DNA from: Tolypothrix sp. PCC 7712
Lineage (GTDB): Bacteria; Cyanobacteriota; Cyanobacteriia; Cyanobacteriales; Nostocaceae
Direction of reading: 5' to 3'
Assembly: GCF_025860405.1 (NCBI RefSeq)
Contig: NZ_CP063793.1
Location: 1-42,150, forward strand
DNA: 42,150 nucleotides
Below the pieces are notes generated by a model, which saw only the letters and a program-made list of their open reading frames with translations, had not been told where the DNA came from and did no database searches. Positions 41,809 to 42,150 of the stretch are shown piece by piece (positions within the stretch are counted from its first letter, which is position 1; every line of letters begins with the position of its first letter). A program made the translations under genes and the position numbers.

Positions 41809-42150
41809 TTAAGTCTTGTGATAAAGCCGATCAACAACTCGCTTAACGCTATTAGGGTGCCACTGTCTACCAAGTTTGGTTTTGTATCCATTCATATTCA
41901 TCCACTTAGAAATTGCCCCAAAAGACTTACCAGATTTATGGTGCTTGCGGATAGCTTCAATTGCGTCTAATTCTTCCAGATCAGGAATTAATTCACCATC
42001 AACAGCCTTCTGACCAAAGGCGGGAGCGCCATAAGCATAACCACCGTTGTCGGCTTTGGCACGTCTACCGCCTTGGGTACGCTCGTTGATAATATCTCTC
42101 TCCAACTTGGCGACCGCAGACATGACAGTGAGAATCATGTAACCCTGCGG
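41809..42150 (-). CDS. Serine recombinase, C-terminal part (continues from 336-1)
   Basis: Codons 113-225 of the recombinase. Read from base 42150, it gives PQGYMILTVMSAVAKLERD, which joins without a break to LDLQVDTTT at base 1: the junction TTPQG and the following E-helix are the conserved end of the catalytic domain. RAKADNGGYAYGAPAFGQK is the usual linker. The last ~50 residues (AIEAIRKHHKSGKSFGAISKWMNMNGYKTKLGRQWHPNSVKRVV) form a helix-turn-helix DNA-binding region. No other open frame competes. Confidence 0.9.
   Translation of the reverse strand, partial: PQGYMILTVMSAVAKLERDIINERTQGGRRAKADNGGYAYGAPAFGQKAVDGELIPDLEELDAIEAIRKHHKSGKSFGAISKWMNMNGYKTKLGRQWHPNSVKRVVDRLYHKT

Overview
The window reads as one complete circular cyanobacterial plasmid of 42,150 bp, most likely from a heterocystous (Nostoc/Anabaena-type) strain. 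Three things support this. The two ends join in frame to make one serine recombinase gene (336->1, then 42150->41809, minus strand). Several GCGATCGC (HIP1) octamers are present, for example at 4979 and 5734. The gene families (XisH/XisI, Uma2, DUF2887, pentapeptide-repeat proteins, a CyRepA1-like replication protein) are typical of that group. I saw no tRNA, rRNA, CRISPR array or complete insertion sequence.

Layout. (1) 41.4-6.3 kb across the origin: two site-specific recombinases (serine and tyrosine), an AT-rich RHH-like protein and a membrane-bound pentapeptide protein. Two divergent copies of a ~75-bp repeat flank about 5.7 kb of this region. (2) 6.3-20.4 kb, all minus strand: a modification-type defence operon. 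In transcription order it holds a SNF2 helicase with a C-terminal DUF3883 nuclease-like domain, a HicB-like/zinc-ribbon protein, a DUF1156 DNA methyltransferase, XisH, XisI, Uma2, a DUF499 AAA ATPase with an N-terminal Swt1-like HEPN domain and, more AT-rich and less surely part of it, a D...QxK nuclease candidate. (3) 20.8-22.6 kb: parAB, with two identical 20-bp palindromes inside parB that look like centromere (parS) sites. (4) 22.9-25.8 kb: small accessory genes. (5) 25.9-29.2 kb: mobilization, with a MOB relaxase fused to a TOPRIM-like domain, a MobC-like protein and a hairpin-rich oriT candidate. (6) 29.4-33.4 kb: the replication initiator, whose ribosome-binding site lies in a hairpin, and an origin candidate. 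(7) 33.4-39.4 kb: an RHH repressor, a 24-bp operator palindrome, then an operon with an actin-like ParM-type ATPase, a ParR-like candidate, small proteins, two membrane proteins and a P-loop ATPase. (8) 39.5-41.4 kb: a small membrane protein, an Rpn/DUF2887 nuclease with a decayed second copy behind it, and an orphan XRE regulator.

Together these give a mobilizable but apparently not self-transmissible plasmid (no VirB4/T4SS set seen). It has its own replication, two partition-type loci, two recombinases for dimer resolution or integration, and a large antiviral cargo. The most interesting points are the defence operon with XisH/XisI/Uma2 embedded in it, the palindromes inside parB, the hairpin over the rep ribosome-binding site, the shared GTTCAC/GTGAAC operators, and the actin-like/membrane/ATPase operon.
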